Below are positions 5,920 to 7,421 of a stretch of DNA of 7,421 nucleotides, one piece after another (the first letter of the stretch is position 1; each line of letters begins with the position of its first letter). This DNA comes from Candidatus Zophobacter franzmannii (GTDB taxonomy: Bacteria; Cloacimonadota; Cloacimonadia; Cloacimonadales; JAFGVF01): contig JAVCCX010000142.1 of NCBI GenBank assembly GCA_030765245.1, positions 1-7,421 on the forward strand. The letters run 5' to 3'. The notes beneath the pieces were generated by a model. It saw only the letters and a program-made list of their open reading frames with translations, had not been told where the DNA came from and ran no database searches. The position numbers were made by a program, and so were the translations under genes.

Positions 5920-6420
5920 ATGAAAATTCTTATTGCCTCTGATACGCATGGGAACATTGAGTTCCTAAATAGCGTTATTAAAAGAGAAAGTGACTCAGAT
6001 GCTCTGCTTCATCTTGGTGATAACTGGGAAGATGTAGATGCTATAAAGCAATCAATAAAAGGTTGGGAGTTATATCGGGTGCCCGGTAATTATCATCCGG
6101 GATTAGTGAATAGAACTCTTAATAGAATTGAGAAGTTTGAGATGAGTGGAAAGGTTTTTAAGTTAGTCCACGATTTACAACAGCTTGGGAATCAGAAATC
6201 TTGTGATTTCATCCTGTTCGGGCATACTCATGTTGCGTTCTGTGAAGAGATAAAAGGAATCATTTATCTTAACCCGGGGCATTTGAAACGAGAAACCGAT
6301 AGAGGTCAAACAGCCGCTTATGGGGTTTTAACTCTTAAAGAAGATATTATGATATATGAAAATAAAAGATTCGATGGCAAACTAAATTACTCCCGTAGCT
6401 GGAAAAATAGTAAGTCATAA
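5920..6420 (+). CDS. YfcE/MJ0936-type metallophosphoesterase
   Basis: This 166-residue protein belongs to the calcineurin-like phosphoesterase superfamily, in the small YfcE/MJ0936 group of two-metal phosphodiesterases. Ordered motifs are S7-D8-T-H10-G-N, H31-L-G-D34-N, P55-G-N57-Y-H, a single V83-H84-D in place of the more usual H-G-H, G101-H102-T-H104, and N-P-G-H near residue 120 where relatives mostly have N-P-G-S. D8, H10, D34, N57, H84, H102 and H104 supply the expected metal ligands, so it should be active. The natural substrate of this group is generally unknown. The ATG at 5920 is chosen because the conserved strand M-K-I-L-I-A-S-D begins there. The upstream binding site is weak (AAGAG). 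It starts a new unit behind the argS terminator, and only 16 bases separate it from the MoxR gene. Confidence 0.87.
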   Translation: MKILIASDTHGNIEFLNSVIKRESDSDALLHLGDNWEDVDAIKQSIKGWELYRVPGNYHPGLVNRTLNRIEKFEMSGKVFKLVHDLQQLGNQKSCDFILFGHTHVAFCEEIKGIIYLNPGHLKRETDRGQTAAYGVLTLKEDIMIYENKRFDGKLNYSRSWKNSKS

Positions 6421-6424
6421 ATTC

Positions 6425-6430
6425 AGGAGG
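6425..6430 (+). promoter_or_regulatory. Strong ribosome binding site for the MoxR gene
   Basis: AGGAGG is a perfect Shine-Dalgarno core and the strongest in the window. It decides between two nearby ATGs. The one at 6437, six bases away, opens the MoxR frame. The one at 6433 opens a different frame that does not encode the conserved protein. Confidence 0.8.
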
Positions 6431-6436
6431 ATATGG

Positions 6437-7421
6437 ATGAAGACAATAGACGAAATACATCGTTTAGTTTTAGAGAAGAGTGCAGTCTTAGAGCAGTTAA
6501 CCCAAGAGATACACAAAGCAATTATCGGTCAGGAATATATGATAAAACGAATAATTGTTGGGCTTTTGGCAAATGGCCACATCTTACTTGAGGGTGTCCC
6601 GGGATTAGCAAAAACTCTGACAATTCAAACATTGGCTAATTCAATCCACGGTACTTTTAAGCGGGTCCAGTTTACGCCTGACCTTTTACCCGCAGATGTG
6701 ACAGGTACATTGATATATAATCAGAAAACTGCTGAGTTTACTCCGAAGAAAGGACCTATCTTTGCAAACTTTATCCTTGCTGATGAAATTAATCGCGCAC
6801 CTGCAAAGGTTCAGTCAGCTCTTCTAGAAGCAATGCAAGAAAGACAAGTCACAATTGGTGACACTACTTACCCACTTCCGAAACCTTTCCTGGTAATGGC
6901 TACGCAGAATCCACTTGAGCAAGAGGGTACTTACCCACTTCCAGAAGCTCAGGTTGATAGATTCATGCTTAAACTTATTGTAGAATATCCAAATAGAGAA
7001 GAAGAGAAGAAGATAATGAATCTCATGGTTCCGGATGAAGAAGTTAAAATTTCACCAATTGTTACTCCAGAACAAATTATTGATATGAGAGAGACTATTA
7101 AAGAGATTCATATGGAAGAAAAGCTTAAGGACTATATCCTCGACCTTGTCTTCGCTACCCGTGAACCCGGGAAATACAGAAACTTAAAAGAATTTGAGAA
7201 TATGATAGAGTGTGGAGCTTCTCCTCGTGCTACTATAGCTTTAGCCCGTGCTGCGAAGGCGCATGCTTTTGTCGAACATCGTGGCTATGTCCTTCCGGAT
7301 GATATCAAAGCTATTGGTAAAGATGTCTTGAGACATAGAATTATCCTTACTTATGAAGCAGAAGCTGAGCAGATAACTCAGGATTATATCATTAATCGTA
7401 TCTTTGATGAAATTGAGATTG
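6437..7421 (+). CDS. MoxR-family AAA+ ATPase, 3' end cut by the window edge
   Basis: The first 328 residues of a MoxR-type AAA+ ATPase are present and open to the last base. MoxR proteins act as ATP-driven chaperones that help assemble or activate partner complexes, often with von Willebrand A-domain and DUF58 proteins encoded just downstream. Visible motifs are I29-I-G-Q-E near the N-terminus, Walker A G53-V-P-G-L-A-K-T60, the MoxR stretch Q79-F-T-P-D-L-L-P-A-D-V-T-G91, Walker B I114-L-A-D-E-I-N-R121, sensor 1 in A156-T-Q-N-P160, and the family hallmark E164-G-T-Y-P-L-P-E-A-Q-V-D-R-F177. G-A-S-P-R-A in the C-terminal helical domain is sensor 2. The usual length is about 320-340 residues, so only a few are probably missing. 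It likely shares a transcript with the phosphoesterase 16 bases upstream. The partner genes would lie beyond the edge. Confidence 0.95.
   Translation, partial: MKTIDEIHRLVLEKSAVLEQLTQEIHKAIIGQEYMIKRIIVGLLANGHILLEGVPGLAKTLTIQTLANSIHGTFKRVQFTPDLLPADVTGTLIYNQKTAEFTPKKGPIFANFILADEINRAPAKVQSALLEAMQERQVTIGDTTYPLPKPFLVMATQNPLEQEGTYPLPEAQVDRFMLKLIVEYPNREEEKKIMNLMVPDEEVKISPIVTPEQIIDMRETIKEIHMEEKLKDYILDLVFATREPGKYRNLKEFENMIECGASPRATIALARAAKAHAFVEHRGYVLPDDIKAIGKDVLRHRIILTYEAEAEQITQDYIINRIFDEIEI

Noticed and set aside
6433..6436. ATG at 6433 as the start of the last gene.
   Set aside because: It is out of frame with the conserved MoxR protein and lies only two bases after AGGAGG. The ATG at 6437 is in frame and well spaced.

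Overview
The window is a compact, AT-rich piece of bacterial chromosome in which every gene is on the + strand. It carries nine complete protein genes and a tenth that runs off the right edge. All are housekeeping or core-metabolism types, and I see no mobile element, CRISPR array, rRNA or tRNA gene. The mix (an RseC-type protein, folate genes, a GlmU-type enzyme with no acetyltransferase half, a stand-alone LytR_C protein beside rsfS, and a Lys-rich tail on ArgRS) suggests a Gram-negative-type anaerobe from the FCB side of the bacterial tree, for example a Cloacimonadota-like lineage. That placement is an inference from gene style and is held loosely.

Layout. Bases 1-155 are a leader with a possible weak promoter and the ribosome binding site of the first gene. 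Bases 156-5831 are one tightly packed transcription unit: rseC-like, folB, folK, short glmU-like, HIT-family hydrolase/phosphorylase, membrane-anchored LytR_C protein, rsfS, argS. Junctions are 4-base stop/start overlaps (GTGA, TTGA, ATGA), an abutting junction, two gaps of 6 and 8 bases, and an 8-base overlap into argS, so translational coupling is likely. A 12-bp perfect hairpin followed by a T run (5849-5881) ends the unit. A second unit starts after it with a YfcE/MJ0936-type metallophosphoesterase (5920-6420) and, 16 bases later behind a perfect AGGAGG, a MoxR-type AAA+ ATPase (6437 to the edge).

How the genes fit together. folB and folK catalyse adjacent steps of tetrahydrofolate synthesis. 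The glmU-like gene supplies UDP-sugar for envelope synthesis. rsfS and argS both act in translation. The other genes do not form an obvious single pathway with these, so the operon looks like a mixed housekeeping cluster.

I do not see a new multi-gene system here. The features most worth a second look are in ArgRS: the HIGH signature reads N-I-V-N, and a Lys-rich, histone-H1-like tail of about 116 residues follows the normal C-terminus. Next are the GlmU-like protein that stops before the acetyltransferase active site and the acidic, duplicated tail of RsfS.
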